A stretch of DNA of 64,000 nucleotides from Siniperca chuatsi (Eukaryota > Chordata > Actinopteri > Centrarchiformes > Sinipercidae). The DNA lies in the NCBI RefSeq assembly GCF_020085105.1, contig NC_058051.1, positions 5,382,501 through 5,446,500 on the forward strand, given 5' to 3'. Under the pieces are notes generated by a model. The model saw only the letters and a program-made list of their open reading frames with translations, did no database searches and was not told the DNA's origin. Of the stretch, positions 24,612 to 62,534 are shown piece after piece. Each line of letters opens with the position of its first letter. The stretch's first letter is position 1. Position numbers and translations under genes: made by a program.

Positions 24612-26140
24612 ACAGTTCTTTTTGATTTGGACTGGTAATATACCAGCATCAGTTCCAATAGTAATGCAATGTATACCTCACTTTGAGAAAGTAAAAATGT
24701 CCCCTTATACATTAAAGTGGTCCCAAGCCAAATTGGAAAAAAAACATGGAGCTGTTACAAACTAGCTGTCAGGTGATGCAAGAATGAGCCACGCAGGTTG
24801 CAATTTCCTTGTCTCTCAAGCATTATCTTCTACATGCAGTCTTGCAGAAGCACACACATACACTATACTAAACTGCAGACAATCACTCTTTTAAAGGTAA
24901 CTATCAAATATGTATTTAAAAAATAACACATTGGTCTGATGAGGAGGAACCATGAGGAAACAACTCATTGACATTTTGTAAAGGGGACAAGACTCAGTTT
25001 TAAATCCATGCATTCTTGAGGACTCATACACCGCACCACACGATTGTTGACATCACTACTAAAAGTGCAGACTCGGCAACGGTACCATTTAGGCCAATGC
25101 CAATATTCACTCCGGCCTGTAAGCAGTCCTTCTCAATCAGTCAGCTTTCATTAAGCTAATTCATGTTATATATATTATACATTGGCTGCATTGCTTTTTT
25201 CACTGTCAGCAGTCTCTTGAACTGGGTTCAGCTGTTGCTAACGCAATCACAACTCAGAAAAGTCTGCTCAAATATACACTTTTTACTTTTGAACCAAATT
25301 AGTTTTGATTTCAAATTACATTTAAATGCATAATCATGTTGTCATTTCATAGCAGGTGATGTAATTGCTGACAAAAAATAAGCCCAGATGCAGGCCAGCT
25401 GAACGAATTACTCACACAACCCCTCCCTCACCCTCTCCCTCTCTTGTGGTGTAGGGGTGGGCTGTGAAAGCAATATATTGCAATATTTTAACACAATTTA
25501 AATGTTGCTTTATTGGCATGACCATAATAAATACAGTAGCCTGTTGTCAAAACAGGTTGTACAAGGTTTACATTGCAAGTATGAAAATTCTGAAATTCTG
25601 AACAACACTACACAACATACACAATAATACACTAAACAGTACAACTACATTACTACACTACATAGTACACTATACTAAGAGCAAAACAAGTTGTCAAGTT
25701 GAGCAAAACATTTAATGAAAAAGAATATATGATTAGATGAGACACAGATTAATACACTAATACCAATATCATGATACCTTGAATACAGTGACATCAATAT
25801 TTTTGGATTATTAAATTGTATGTTTTCTGTATTCACAACCAGATGAATTTAAACGCATGAATTTAGATTGTGCTGGTTTCTTTGCCATTGTATTGCTGTT
25901 TATACATTTGAACAGTACACATGTTCATGTTGTTGTGTGTGTTAACAACAAAGTAAAGTAAGTAAAGAAGCATATTTTAAATAAATCTTTATTTACACAA
26001 TGGAACTTACAACAGGTTTACCATTCAACATCCAACAACAGTAACGGGACAATGTATGCTCGAGGTAGTGCACAGATCATAACATAAAAAAAGAAAAATA
26101 ATATATATGGAAGCGTATACAGGACGGTATTAAAATGATA
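24612..26140. other. intergenic AT-rich sequence
   Basis: No gene seen. A one-sided hAT-like end (GGGGTGGGCTGTGAAAGC) occurs near 25454, followed by an AT-rich body rich in ACTACACTACAT words at about 25600-25680. Confidence 0.4.
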
Positions 26141-26570
26141 ATGTAAACTTGAAAATGAAAATGTAATTCCACAAAAGCATAATAATTTTCCACCTATGTA
26201 TGTGTCATTTGAGTAAAAATGAAACTGAAAATGCAATAATCCAATTTTAATTTTAATTTTCACATACTTGTATGGGCATTCTATGACTATATTAAAATTA
26301 AAATGAAAATGGAAAAGCTGTTTGACATTTACTTTTCAAAGTTGTAACCCGCTGTACAGTTCAAAAGTTCAAATTCTAATTTGAAAATGAAATATAAACA
26401 ATGCAACCTGATTTTCCATTTATGCAAGCAATATTTAAGTCAAAATTAAAATGAAAATTAAATGTTCTAACAATTTGAAAATGAAAATGAAAACATTTCA
26501 TTTGAATATTGTCCACTGTACAGTGGGTTACAACTTTAAAAATTAAATGTCAAACAGCTTTTTCCTGTAC
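26140..26570. repeat. AT-rich repeat with about 45-bp inverted arms
   Basis: Arms at about 26319-26363 (AGCTGTTTGACATTTACTTT then AAAGTTGTAACCCGCTGTAC) and about 26517-26563 (the near-complement GTACAGTGGGTTACAACTTT then AAATGTCAAACAGCT) enclose about 150 bp of GAAAATGAAAAT-type sequence. It looks like a MITE or hairpin repeat. Family unknown. Confidence 0.6.
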
Positions 26571-26769
26571 ACAGGAGAGGTACAGAACCAAACCAAGACA
26601 ATTAGAATAAAAATAAAAATAAAGATTAAGTAAAACACTGAGCAGCTGGCCCCAGATATCTCCACTGGATCTCTGAATGAGTGAACATACAGCATGTACA
26701 GTCTGTCAATAAATATAAATATTTTACATACGTACAGTCTATCAATAAATAGTCTCAGTCTATGTTATT

Positions 26770-27120
26770 CGATCATGTTTTTGTCAATTAAGAAGCATTT
26801 CAAAGATCAGGTCTTTTCCAGCTCAAGACTAAAGGTGACTGGGCTTTTGCAGTCAGGGCCCCTCAGCTCTGTAACTCCCTGCCTGAGGATCTGAGGCTTG
26901 CTGAATCAGTGACATCTTTTAAATCACTTCTCAAAATGTATCTTTTCATAAAAGCCTTTTAGTAATTGTAGAACACTGTTTTAATGCCAACATGTCTTAT
27001 CTGTTTTATTATTAGTATTTATCTTTATTGTTGGGTTTTTTATTTAATTTTAATTAATTTTATTGCTGTATTATTTTAATTGTCTGATTTTATTTGCCTC
27101 TGTCCTGAAATGTTTTAATC
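26770..27120 (+). mobile_element. LINE 3' end fragment (CR1/L2/Rex-like)
   Basis: The frame FKDQVFSSSRLKVTGLLQSG, then an AL-NSLPEDLRLAES-like continuation with frame slips, then LFIKAF and a TA-rich tail. This is the usual end of fish CR1-like LINE ORF2 proteins. 5'-truncated. Confidence 0.6.
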
Positions 27121-28089
27121 CTGAGACTTTAATATATGAGTCCATGTGCAAGTGCGTCAGAGTCCATGCAAGATTCAGTAGTTAAAGGTCTAAAGTAAGT
27201 AACAGACAGTGCAGGTCTTAAAGTTCTCATGGGGGGGGTCAAGCCTTGGTTGTGGAGCCGGATGGCTACTGGCACAAAGGAATGGCCAAGGCGCTTTGTG
27301 ATGTGCCGTGGAGTGATGAGTCTGTGGCTGAACGTGCTCCTCATCTTCACTATAGTTCATCATAAACAGCCTATTGCACATGTTGAAGGACCTGAGCCTC
27401 GAAGAACAGCTTGCTCTGTCCCTTCCTGTAGAGGGCCTTAGTGTTGTCAGTCCAGTCCAGTTTATTGTTCATGTGTACTCTGTCAGAGCGTTCGTTTATT
27501 TGCAAAAGAAAAGTCTGGAGAGAAGCAATTCCTTAATTTGGCATTTATTAAAATATTGGAGGATCATAACACATCTTGTACAAGGATCTTTTCTTTGTAA
27601 AAAACCACTGTCAGCAAGCTGTAAATCTGTAGTCAACATCCTAGGAAAGAGTGCTCTTCTTCACATTACACAAGGTTTATAATAGAAATGTGCAGTTATC
27701 TGACTGGTTGTAAAAAGAAGGGGGGGAGCCATGGTTTAGACTTGGCTTCCCCTTGTTGGTGCACAGGCTAGTCACAGCCTCTTGGCACACGATTCCACCA
27801 TTTGTGTGGCGACAGCACCCTAGGGGAGGAATCCTACACTTCCTCTGTTTGTAACTTGCAAAAGTCTCTGCTTCGTTCCCCACAACTGCTACTTCTCCTC
27901 TCGTGGTCATTATAATACATACTGTACTCAGTACGTGATGTTCTTTCTGATATGCCTGTTTCTTTGTATAAATGTAAGCCTGTTTGCAACAGCTAATCAA
28001 CTTTTCCCTGCAAGTCAGCAAGTCTGCAAGACAACACTTTGAATTGTTAAGCCTCATGCCCTGCGTGTGTGTATGTGTGTACAAAAGTT
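27121..28089. other. intergenic, possible LINE debris
   Basis: 27200-27340 (GGTTGTGGAGCCGGATGGCT) resembles a segment widely dispersed in fish LINEs, read on the minus strand. The rest has no assignable feature. Open frames here have no domain. Confidence 0.35.
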
Positions 28090-28094
28090 TCAAC

Positions 28095-29270
28095 ATGGTA
28101 TTAATATAATAGGCAAGAAACCTTCATTTAAATTATTAATTCTCACAACTCCCAGGAACTTGTTGGTGTCCACAACCTCCACCTCCTCCCTTGGACGGTG
28201 ATGGGAGTTGGGGACTCTTCTTGCTCTGCCGGTACTCCACCACCAGCTCCTTGCTCGTTCTGATGTTGAGCTGGAGGTGATTGTTGTCACACCACCCTAC
28301 GAAGCTCTCCGCCAGGGCTCTGCACTCCTCCTCGTTGTCATCTGTGATGCAGCTGACAATAGAGGAGTCACTGGAGAACTTCTGTAGATGGCACTTACAA
28401 GTTGAAACGGAAGTCGGAGATGTAGAAGGTGAACAAGAAAGGTGATTGCACAGTTCTTGGGGGGCGCCGTTGTTGCTCACCAGCACATCTGACAAGCTAC
28501 CCTGCACTCTGACGTACTGTGTTCTGCTGGTGAGGTAGTCCATAATCCAGGCGACCAGGCCGTGGTCCACCTGCATCACTGAGAGCTTTTCAGCTAGCCG
28601 GAGTGGCTGGATGGTGTTGAAGGCACTGGAGAAGTCTCCAGGTGTAGGAGACATGCTGGGGCTGTGATCCTGGAGGACCGGTGGGGGGAACAAGCTGCTG
28701 CCTCCTGGGGTAGGGTGCTGGGGGAGGAGGAAGGAGGGATATGAAAGGGGTCACTGGTGCTGCTGAGTGGGGATCCAAGCTGCCCTGCTGAGCTCATGGG
28801 GATTGGTGGTCAAACCTGTTGAAAAACAGGTTCAGCTCATTTGCACATTCCAGGGTCCCCTCAACAGTAGTGCTTGACTGTTTGTTGCCAGTTATCTTTC
28901 TAACCCTACCCCCAACACCTCCCTGGAGTTGTTGGCTTGACTACCCTCCAGCCTGTCTTTGTAATGGTCCTTGGCTGCCCCCAGGTCTTTCTTCAGCTCT
29001 TTCTGAACAGTCTTGGCCCCCTCAATGTCCCCTGCCATGAAGGCCCTCTTCTGGTCAACAGGGCTTGAATGTCCCCATTGATCCAAGGCTTGTTGTTGGG
29101 AAAGCAGTGTACCTTTTTGATGGGTACAATGCTCTCCTTACAGAACCTGATGTAGTCCATAATACAATGGGAAAGTCCATCAATGTCCTCACCGTGGACC
29201 CTCTCCAACAAGTCCTGGTCTGTTGACCAATAGCACTCCCTTGTCAAGTACTTTTTGATGCACTTAATTT
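28095..29270 (-). mobile_element. LINE ORF2 (CR1/L2/Rex group), decayed, minus strand
   Basis: On the minus strand the frame from about 29247 reads LERVHGEDIDGLSHCIMDYI, IVPIKKVHCF, NNKPWINGDIQALL (the linker before the reverse transcriptase). From about 28640 it reads DFSSAFNTIQPLRLAEKLSV, LVAWIMDYLTSRTQYVRVQG, NNGAPQE and DNNHLQLNI, the reverse-transcriptase core. The expected active-site ADD box appears degenerate (the frame reads KFSSDSSIV), so the copy is dead. Stops and frameshifts separate the blocks. Confidence 0.75.
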
Positions 29271-29756
29271 TAAAAGTGGACTGTAGAGTGTGAACATCTA
29301 AAACATTGAATCCCCCAGTACTAAGCTTTAGAAATCACTGCAGACCTTGATGGGAAGCAACTCACATTTGGATATGTTAAGTTTGAGACCAGAGGCTGCT
29401 GAAAACATATCTAAAAGTTTAAGTGCAATATCAATTTGAGATCTATCCTGTAAAAATAGAGCTGTATCATCCGCTAGCTGACTCAGAGAGATTAACTGTC
29501 CTGCTATCAAAATACCTTTTAAGATACTTTTTTTAATGTAATTGGCTAAAATTTGCATAAGAAGAAAAACTAAATATGGGGAGATGGGACAGCCCTGATG
29601 GATCCTCCGTTCCATTCCAAATCTCTTTGTAGTTCCATGGGGCAATTTAATTTAATCTCTTCCCAAAGCATATAATGTCATGGTTAGCCACATCTCCCTC
29701 CTGTGCTCTAGTGTGCTCTCTTTTCCCTGTGTCCCTTGTCTGTCCTCTGTTCGTTG

Positions 29757-29757
<1 letters not shown>

Positions 29758-29796
<39 letters not shown>
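29758..29796. repeat. (GT)n microsatellite
   Basis: About 39 bp of GT dinucleotide within the insertion that splits the L1 fragment. Confidence 0.95.
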
Positions 29797-29797
<1 letters not shown>

Positions 29798-30049
29798 CAC
29801 TGGTCTGGCTTCCTGGTCCGCCCTCCTGTTGCTGATCACCGGCACACCTGACATCCATCATCCAATCAGTCTCCACAGTATATCTACCAGGCTCTACCAC
29901 ACTACCAATGCCAGATTGTTGCCGTACACTTGTATGATACCTTTGTCACGGTGCCTACCTTGCCCAAAGTTAAGTTGTGGTTACTCACTATTGTTGCCTC
30001 TCTTGTAACTTTGTCTGTGTCTGCCACAGAGCTATTCCCTGACGGTGAT

Positions 30050-30235
30050 CACAGCCACGCTACATGAGCCAGCTGCCTTTCCTGTCCGACCTGCCTCACC
30101 ACATGAGGCAGCTGCCTTTCCTGCTCTGCCTGCCATGCTACACGAGCCAGCTGTCTTTCCTGTCCAGCCTGCCTTACCACTCAAGTCAGCTGCCTTGACA
30201 GTTCTGCCAATCATGCTACACGAGTCAAGCCAGAA
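30050..30235 (+). repeat. degenerate minisatellite, unit about 40 bp
   Basis: About four to five imperfect units built around CTACACGAGCCAGCTG then CCTTTCCTGTCC and CTGCC. The frame gives a Pro/Ala-rich repeat (LHEPAAFPVRPASPHEAAA...). Confidence 0.75.
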
Positions 30236-30580
30236 CCTACATTCACCATCTCCGTCCCCAGAGCCTAGCCGTTTCTTTTAGGACCGGGTCTACTACGTCC
30301 TCTCTGGCTACAGTGGACTACACCGGAATTCACCGTTCTGGAAGAGCTCATTTCCACCTGTGATTGCTTGCAGTGTTCTAATAAAAACTGTTGCAACCAC
30401 AATCCAAGTACCACTTTCTTGTGTTCTGCATTTGGGTTCTTAAATCGTGCACTGCGACATAGGGTACGTATTGACTTTTTTGAAGTGTTCTCCAAATCCA
30501 AATAAAGCAAGAGCTTTAAACATAAATTGTTGCGCTATAGGGTCAAAGGCCTTGTGAAAGAGGTAGGAAAATAACAAAGG

Positions 30581-32440
30581 ACAACAAGGCTCATTCAAAA
30601 GTCTAAATCATAGTTCCAACTTCAGTCAAAGATGCTCTAGGGTGCAACCTAGGCTTTGAGCTATGTTTGCTTGTCTAGGTTTACACCTACTTTACTATCA
30701 AATTCTCATTATTTGGTCCTTTTGAACAGCAAATACTCCCTCCAGTATTTTAACTGTAAAATACTCACCAACATGTCAGCACCATGAAGAATCCTAGCTT
30801 AGCCCCTTAGGACAGAAGGAGGTAATGAAGGAATGAATGCCGCCTTGGAAGCAATAAAACGGCTAACTGACAAGGTGATACACTTGGTACCGAGCCACAG
30901 CAGAGCACTGTCATGCTGGCTAGCATAACTAAGGCAGTCGAGTTTAATGCGGCAGAAATCAAAGACTGTAAAACTCAGCTACAAACCATGGATTGAGAAG
31001 TTTTGACAATAAAGAAACACACTGAGATGTGCTGTGGAAGATGACCAAGGATTCTCCGGTTTGCAAAGAACTTGGGATCAGCTTGGTGTGGTTCCTAGCC
31101 AATACCCCCTACAACCAAGATGGCTGACTGATGCCCTATGACCTAGGTATCAGACGGGCTTCCATATTCTACATACGTACTGTAGTTAAACATTATGTTA
31201 GAGCCTGCTTAAGAAACCTAAGTTGACTGGCGACAACCAGCTTGGTTGTATAATTTCTTTCAGGCCCAGATTGTCCTAGTAAATGTTCAGAGACAGGCTG
31301 GAGAGCAACCAAGTGTATGTGCTGCAGTTTGTAGGAGAATCTGGTGGTACCTCTGATAGCCTGAGAGAGGCTGCCTGAGGGAGACTCGAGACTGGGTTTA
31401 AGAGCCTCGCCCGGTTTAATGAGGCAGCATCGAGCCTCTTCTAACCCTATCACTTTAACAGGAACTCCAATTCAATTCAAAAAGCAAATCCTCATATTAG
31501 CAACAAATCAAATACAATTCAAGACCCTTAGCTACAAATCATATATTTGAATTACAACTGTTCAATCATGCATCAGGCAGTGGAACTGAGAGTATTCAAT
31601 TTTAGCATCAATTTGACAATTTAGCATCAAATAGTTACTAAAATGTTCAGCTTATCCCAAAAGGAGCATCCTACCTTTAGATGTGAGGCTGTCGCAGTTG
31701 GCGTTCAGTCAAGAGCCCTATACCAGGAACTATAATTCAATTGTAGAGTGTACAATCTGTTTTTATTTAAAGCTTAACAAATCTGATATGGATTATCAAA
31801 ATCTTCTATGCAAAAAAGCAAACAGCTTCTAATAATGCTGTATTAACTGGTAACAAAAATGTTCCTCTCTACCTCTCATAATAGTCATCCAAGAAGTATC
31901 TACCCTCACCCCACCCCCAACAAGAAAAGTCAAAACAAGAAAAAGAGAAAAGCCAAAAAGCCCTCTACTTCCTGCTGTGTCTCCTTTTTAGACAGGTGGA
32001 AAAACTCAAGCTATCTTCCATATATGTAAAAACGTAAGACGCAAACAAGACATTGGTCAAAGCTCAGCCCCTCTACATCAAATATAAAACAGGTGATAAG
32101 ATACATAAAATTGTCTAACAAGTCATCACTATTTTTAAACATACATAAGGTGCATAGGTGAAAAAGCGGTTGATGTCAGTCAAAACCTGGAGACTTTGCA
32201 CAGTGGAAAATAGCACAGGATATTTTGCACAACAAAAGATGCATAACCGTTAGGTCACATAGATGCTGCAAAGGTTGGACAGGATGCTGCTAAATAGTCT
32301 ATTGTCTATATAAATAAGCACTAAAAAGGTCTTTTGATTGTAATAAACAGGTTGGATGGTTTAGTTATAATTGTTAACATTGAAGGGACATTGCCTATCT
32401 TTTGGGCTTATTTTTTCACTTCTCTTCAATTACAGTTACA
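30581..32440. other. intergenic, no gene seen
   Basis: AT-rich sequence without recognisable coding blocks. Possibly eroded repeat or flank of the downstream L1 copy. Confidence 0.4.
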
Positions 32441-32449
32441 GTAATATTT

Positions 32450-35400
32450 ACTAGTGGTTGCTAGTTTCTGTTCTTGTATTTCACTTAATGCTAGGAGCTT
32501 AAGAGATAACACTAAGAGAAAATCAATATTTTTATTTTGTAAGGGCAAAATTTTTTATTTTGTTGCAAGAAACACACTCAGAACTGGAGGATAAAAAATT
32601 CTGGGTAAACCAATTGGAAGATAAAATTCATCACAAAATTGATCACGGTTCCACTAGATCAGCAAGGCTGTGCTATTCTGTTCTGTAACTCAACTGGTAA
32701 ATTAGTGACATCTAGATTTAGTAATAATGGTCACTGGCTAGTCTGCGTCCTCAACATGGATGGTCAATACAGTATTCTGGTTAATGTTTATGGATTCAAC
32801 AACCTAAGCCAAAACAGACAGTTGATTTCAGATGTTTCCGACGCTACTGAAAACCTTAAGCTCATCTATCCAATTGCTAATGTAATTATGGGGGTGATAT
32901 CAACATAGTTAATGATGAATACCTAGACAGATATCCTCCCAAATGTCAGTACAGCTCTTACAACCCTATCCTATCTGATTTCTGTAGCACTCATAACTTG
33001 TTAGATCCTTGGCGCCTTAAACACCCAGACTCCAAGCAATATTCCTGGTTCAAAGCTAATAATGCAGCAAAGTCAAGAATAGATTTTTGGTTAATTGCTT
33101 TATCTGTATTAAACTTTGTCTCTGACTGCTGTATGTCAGCAGCTTCTCTCACTCTGTTATTAAATTGATTTTTAAACCCCCTGGTGTTTGCTGCAGAAAC
33201 AAAGGGTACTGGAAATTCAATTCTAGTTTATTAAAATGACCATTAAATGATTAAAATGATCATTTCATGATGGTATTAAAACTATGATTTCTAATGTGAT
33301 GACTGATTAATCTGTGACATCCTACATTTCTAAATGGGAATTCTTGAAATTTAAAATTTGTGAATATTCGATTCAGTTTGGAAAATCGCTCAACAGAAGT
33401 AACAAATTATCAGAAGTTAACATAATTAAAGAAAAAAACACCTGTTGCAATAAGACATCACCTACTGACAATGATAAACAGAAATTACAAACTCTGCAAA
33501 CTGAACTTGATGAGATCTATCTAAGAAAAGCTGAAGGGGCCTGCATAAGATCCAGGGCAAAATGGATAGAGGAAGGTGGAAAAAGCATATCATATTTCTG
33601 TTGATTAGTAAAAGGAGGCAGGAGAGAAACTCAATCAAAGCCTTATTGATTTAGGACCAAGTAAATACAGATCCAGCCTTGATTGCTAAGGAAATAGTTT
33701 CTTTCTATAGTAAATTATATCCCTCAGCCTTTTCTATCGATGATGCTGACTCCTTCTTCAACCATATCAAAGATCTTATTCCCTGCATAGACGATGAGTT
33801 CACAGAGTTGTATGATGCTGATATTACTTCTAATGAGCTGGATAAAGCAGTAGAGAGTTTGTCTTTGGACAAATCTCCAGGTGGTGACGGTCTTACAAGC
33901 AAGTTCGATAGACATTTTTGGGACTTATTAAAAGATCCATTCTTTCTTATGTTAAAAGAAGCAACTGATAATATGACAATTCCTTCCACTATGAAACAAG
34001 GTATAATAACTTTAATTCCCAAGCCTGGCAGAGACCCCAAAATATTAGATAATCTTAGACGAATCATTTTACTGAACAACGACTACAAAATTGTAACCCT
34101 TATTTGTGCTAATAGATTAAAAAATAATCTATATAAAATTATAAGTAACTCTCAATCCAGTTTTATGAAGGGGAGATCTATTCACAACAATATTTGCTTA
34201 GTGCTTGATCTTTTAGATTATAGACAGTTAAAAGAAGATGATGATTTTGTTTTATTTCTTGACTTTTATAAAGCATTTGATTCAACTGTCTAAGGTTATT
34301 AGGTTTTGGGGATACATTTCAAAATATTATAGAATGTCTTTATGATAATACAAATAGGCAAATCTCTTTACCAGGAGGTACATCATCCCTATTTACGATT
34401 AAACACAGGGTTAAACAGGGCTGTGCTATTTCTCCATTTCTCTTTATAATAGCTACAGAAATGCTTTCTGTCTTTATTAAAAATTCAAATATTGCCCTGT
34501 TAGATGTACTTGGGAAACCAGTAATCATTAGCCAGTTAGCAGACGAAAACCATCTTTTTGAAGCAGCTAACTGAAGCCCCCAAGATACTACAAATGATTC
34601 ATACTTTTTCCAAAGCCTCTGATTTAAAGCTAAAGTGTAAGTTACTGCCAATTCATCAAAGTAATTTAACAGAAGCATACACCATTCCTATAAAATCCAC
34701 TGTTAAATACTTGGGAAAATATATATCTAAAGATTAAATTGTAAGTGAAAATATGAATGTGTGAAAGGTAGAATGTGTGAATAGATGAATGCCAAACTAG
34801 ACTTAACACATGGTTATTGAGAGACATTAGCTTATTGGGTGGAATATTTTTGACTTAAAGCATCTCAATGTCCATCTATTCGGCACACTCAATGGCTATT
34901 CCAAATAGAGCTATCAAAAAGATCAATCAGGTTCATTTAGATTATAAGGAAAATTCCCTATGTTAAGCGAGCAGAGATGACCAAAGAATTTAAAGATGGA
35001 GGCCTACAAGCTATCGATTTAGATTTTATAAATGGAACCTTGAAAATGAATTGGTTCAAATCTTTTCTGAACAACAATAAGTTTTGGTACCATATTCCCT
35101 GAGAAATATATATGGAATAATAGATATATTATGGTAAAAAACTAATCGCTGGATAACAAGGACTGGATAGAGAAAGGTATTTGGTGATGACTCACATAGT
35201 TCATAGTAGTTGCTGTATCATGTCATATGAGAATTTCTGCCTTAAATATGATTTAATTGGCAATCGTAACATAATTAATTCTATAACTAAAGCCATCCCC
35301 AACTCTATGTTTAATTAAAGAAATCTTAACAAATTCTACTCCTATCACTCCTTGTCTCCCCAAGTCCCAAGCAAAACAATTAGAAATATGTTTAATAACA

Positions 35401-36594
35401 TCTCACACCCTATAGTATCTTACAGAAACTAAATTTCACAAGTCTACTCTAAAGAAACTATTCACATGTTATGAACTAAATATTTAAAATTTCCCATTAC
35501 TCCCAAAGCAAAAGAAATCCATTTAAAAAGTTTAAATGGAATGTATCCATCCAGTGAAATGTTAAGGCAACGATTTGGTATTGAAACCAATAACTGTGTA
35601 TTTTGTGATGACACTGAAACTACTGATCATTTATTTTTCCAAATAGCATTGATAGTACATGACTGGCTTTGCTGACATTGACTTGAAAATGTTTCTCAAA
35701 AGGACATTGTTTATGACTTTCTGGTTAATAACAATCTTATTCTTCAAAACAAGACGGTGTAGTCCCTCATTCGTCCAGGAGAGTTCCATTGTAGAAAAGG
35801 TTTCAGTCGTAGTCATCTGGACAATGTTTTCAAATTCAAGACGTTTCGGCTCCCATCCGGAAGTCATTCTCAATTGTGGAAATGGTCTGAGAACTCAGAA
35901 ATCTAAGCTACTCTGTGTTGCTTAAGCCCTGCCCTCATGGAGGAGTCTTCCTGAGTGTCTGCTGTTTACCCTGCTTAGTTTCACCTGAAACTGACCTTCT
36001 TTGTTTCCATGATGGCCCAGTAATCAGGCCTATTGTTTCTGGCTGCACCTCCCTCATTACTGTTAAGTACCTGATTAGCATATGATTGGCTTGACCAAGG
36101 TGTTAATACACTGTGGTAAACGTTGGGCAGATTGAATCTCAGACCACCATTTCTGTTCAAAGAGGGGTTTTTTTTCCACAAAAATGGCAATTTTCAATTC
36201 TTAATTTTCACAATTGAGAATGACTTCCGGATGGGAGCCGAAACGTCTTGAATTTGAAAACATTGTCCAGATGACTACGACTGAAACCTTTTCTACAATC
36301 TTATTCTTGGAAAATTTTATGTACACAAATCCAAGTATATGAAAGTGAAACCTATGTTTAATGTATTTCCTAATGAGTTTCTTTCTTATTTAAAAGCCCT
36401 TAAACTCATGAAAAATATAGTTTTAATATAATAGAAGAATATGATTTACAAAAAAGCCCTTAATATTATTTCAGTCTCTTGTCTGTTTTGATTTGTTCAG
36501 TATTCTGTCTTTTTGTATGCACCTGCTCCTATTGATCAAATGTAAAGATCTTAAAGCCATGATTTTTGTACATAAAAAATAAAATAAAATAAAC
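32450..36594 (+). mobile_element. L1/Tx1-like LINE, long but decayed
   Basis: A near full-length ORF2 region on the plus strand broken by stops. The endonuclease part reads LNARSLRDNTKRKS-type start, then MDGQYSILVNVYGFNN. The linker and reverse transcriptase begin around 33314-33604 (AEGACIRSRAKWIEEGGKSI, SYFC). 33679-34293 has SLSLDKSPGGDGLTSKF, QGIITLIPKPGRDP, SQSSFMKGRSIHNNI and FLDFYKAFDS. VKQGCAISPFLFIIATEMLS follows. A Cys-rich C-terminal motif NCVFCDDTETTDHLFF occurs near 35600, and the copy ends in an A-rich AAAATAAAATAAAATAAAC tail at about 36575. The 550-bp Penelope-like insertion at 35745-36294 splits its 3' end. Confidence 0.85.
35745..36294 (-). mobile_element. young Penelope-like element fragment with perfect 88-bp inverted termini
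   Basis: A 550-bp insertion is flanked by a perfect 14-bp target duplication, ACAATCTTATTCTT, at 35731-35744 and 36295-36308. Arms at 35791-35878 and 36209-36296 are identical over 88 bp in inverted orientation. The middle encodes, on the minus strand, the end of the GIY-YIG region (KNPSLNRNGGLRFNLPNVYH then SVLTPW). The left end also carries CCCTCATTCGTCCAGGAG. Inverted terminal arms and variable target duplications are known in Penelope-like elements. The exact flank match makes the boundaries firm. Confidence 0.85.
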
Positions 36595-36639
36595 AACAAC
36601 CTTGCGCTAAACCCTGATTTGGTGTGAATACAGCCTTAT

Positions 36640-36776
36640 AATACATCCATGGTTGAGAACAGCAAACATGCAAATAATAAACAAAGTCGTGTCTTGGTCA
36701 ACGTCACGACGTAATCATACGCAATCCTGGTTCGAGAAGTTACGCAGGACGTGCAGCGGTTCAAAGAGGAAGGAAG
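36640..36776 (+). promoter_or_regulatory. trim33: trim33 promoter and 5' UTR
   Basis: Upstream of the trim33 ATG there is a CRE-like cluster (AACGTCACGACGTAATC) at about 36700-36715 and no TATA box. The sequence AAGATGGCGG over the start codon (36774-36783) matches the YY1 initiator-type motif and also gives a strong Kozak context (A at -3, G at +4). The region starts almost directly after the L1 tail, so the proximal promoter is only about 180 bp from a LINE. Confidence 0.5.

Positions 36777-62534
<25,758 letters not shown>

Larger units (their letters stand above)
29676..30459 (+). mobile_element. insertion in the L1 fragment, possibly a solo LTR
   Basis: A 784-bp block separates two contiguous parts of the L1 reverse transcriptase. 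It starts TGTCATGG and ends GCGACA (TG...CA), contains a GT array (29758-29796), a degenerate 40-bp minisatellite (30050-30235) and an AATAAA at about 30380. No clear target duplication was found with these ends; an alternative reading gives CATA on both sides. Confidence 0.4.
29300..30580 (-). mobile_element. L1/Tx1-like LINE fragment, split by a 0.78-kb insertion
   Basis: From about 30565 the minus strand reads AQQFMFKALALFGFGEHFKK and NTYPM. It resumes after the insertion with LPHGTTKRFGMERRIHQGCP, ISPYLVFLLMQILANYI, ISLSQLADDTALFLQDRSQI (the A-D-D catalytic box) and ASGLKLNISKCELLPI, ending near 29330. This is an L1-type reverse transcriptase. The intact ADD box suggests only moderate decay. 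Confidence 0.7.

Noticed and set aside
27677..28096. 139-codon minus-strand frame
   Set aside because: No recognisable domain, lies between LINE fragments, and begins in a GTGTGT-rich stretch. Most likely chance.
33705..34079. 124-codon minus-strand frame
   Set aside because: Antisense shadow of the L1 reverse-transcriptase frame at 33679-34293.
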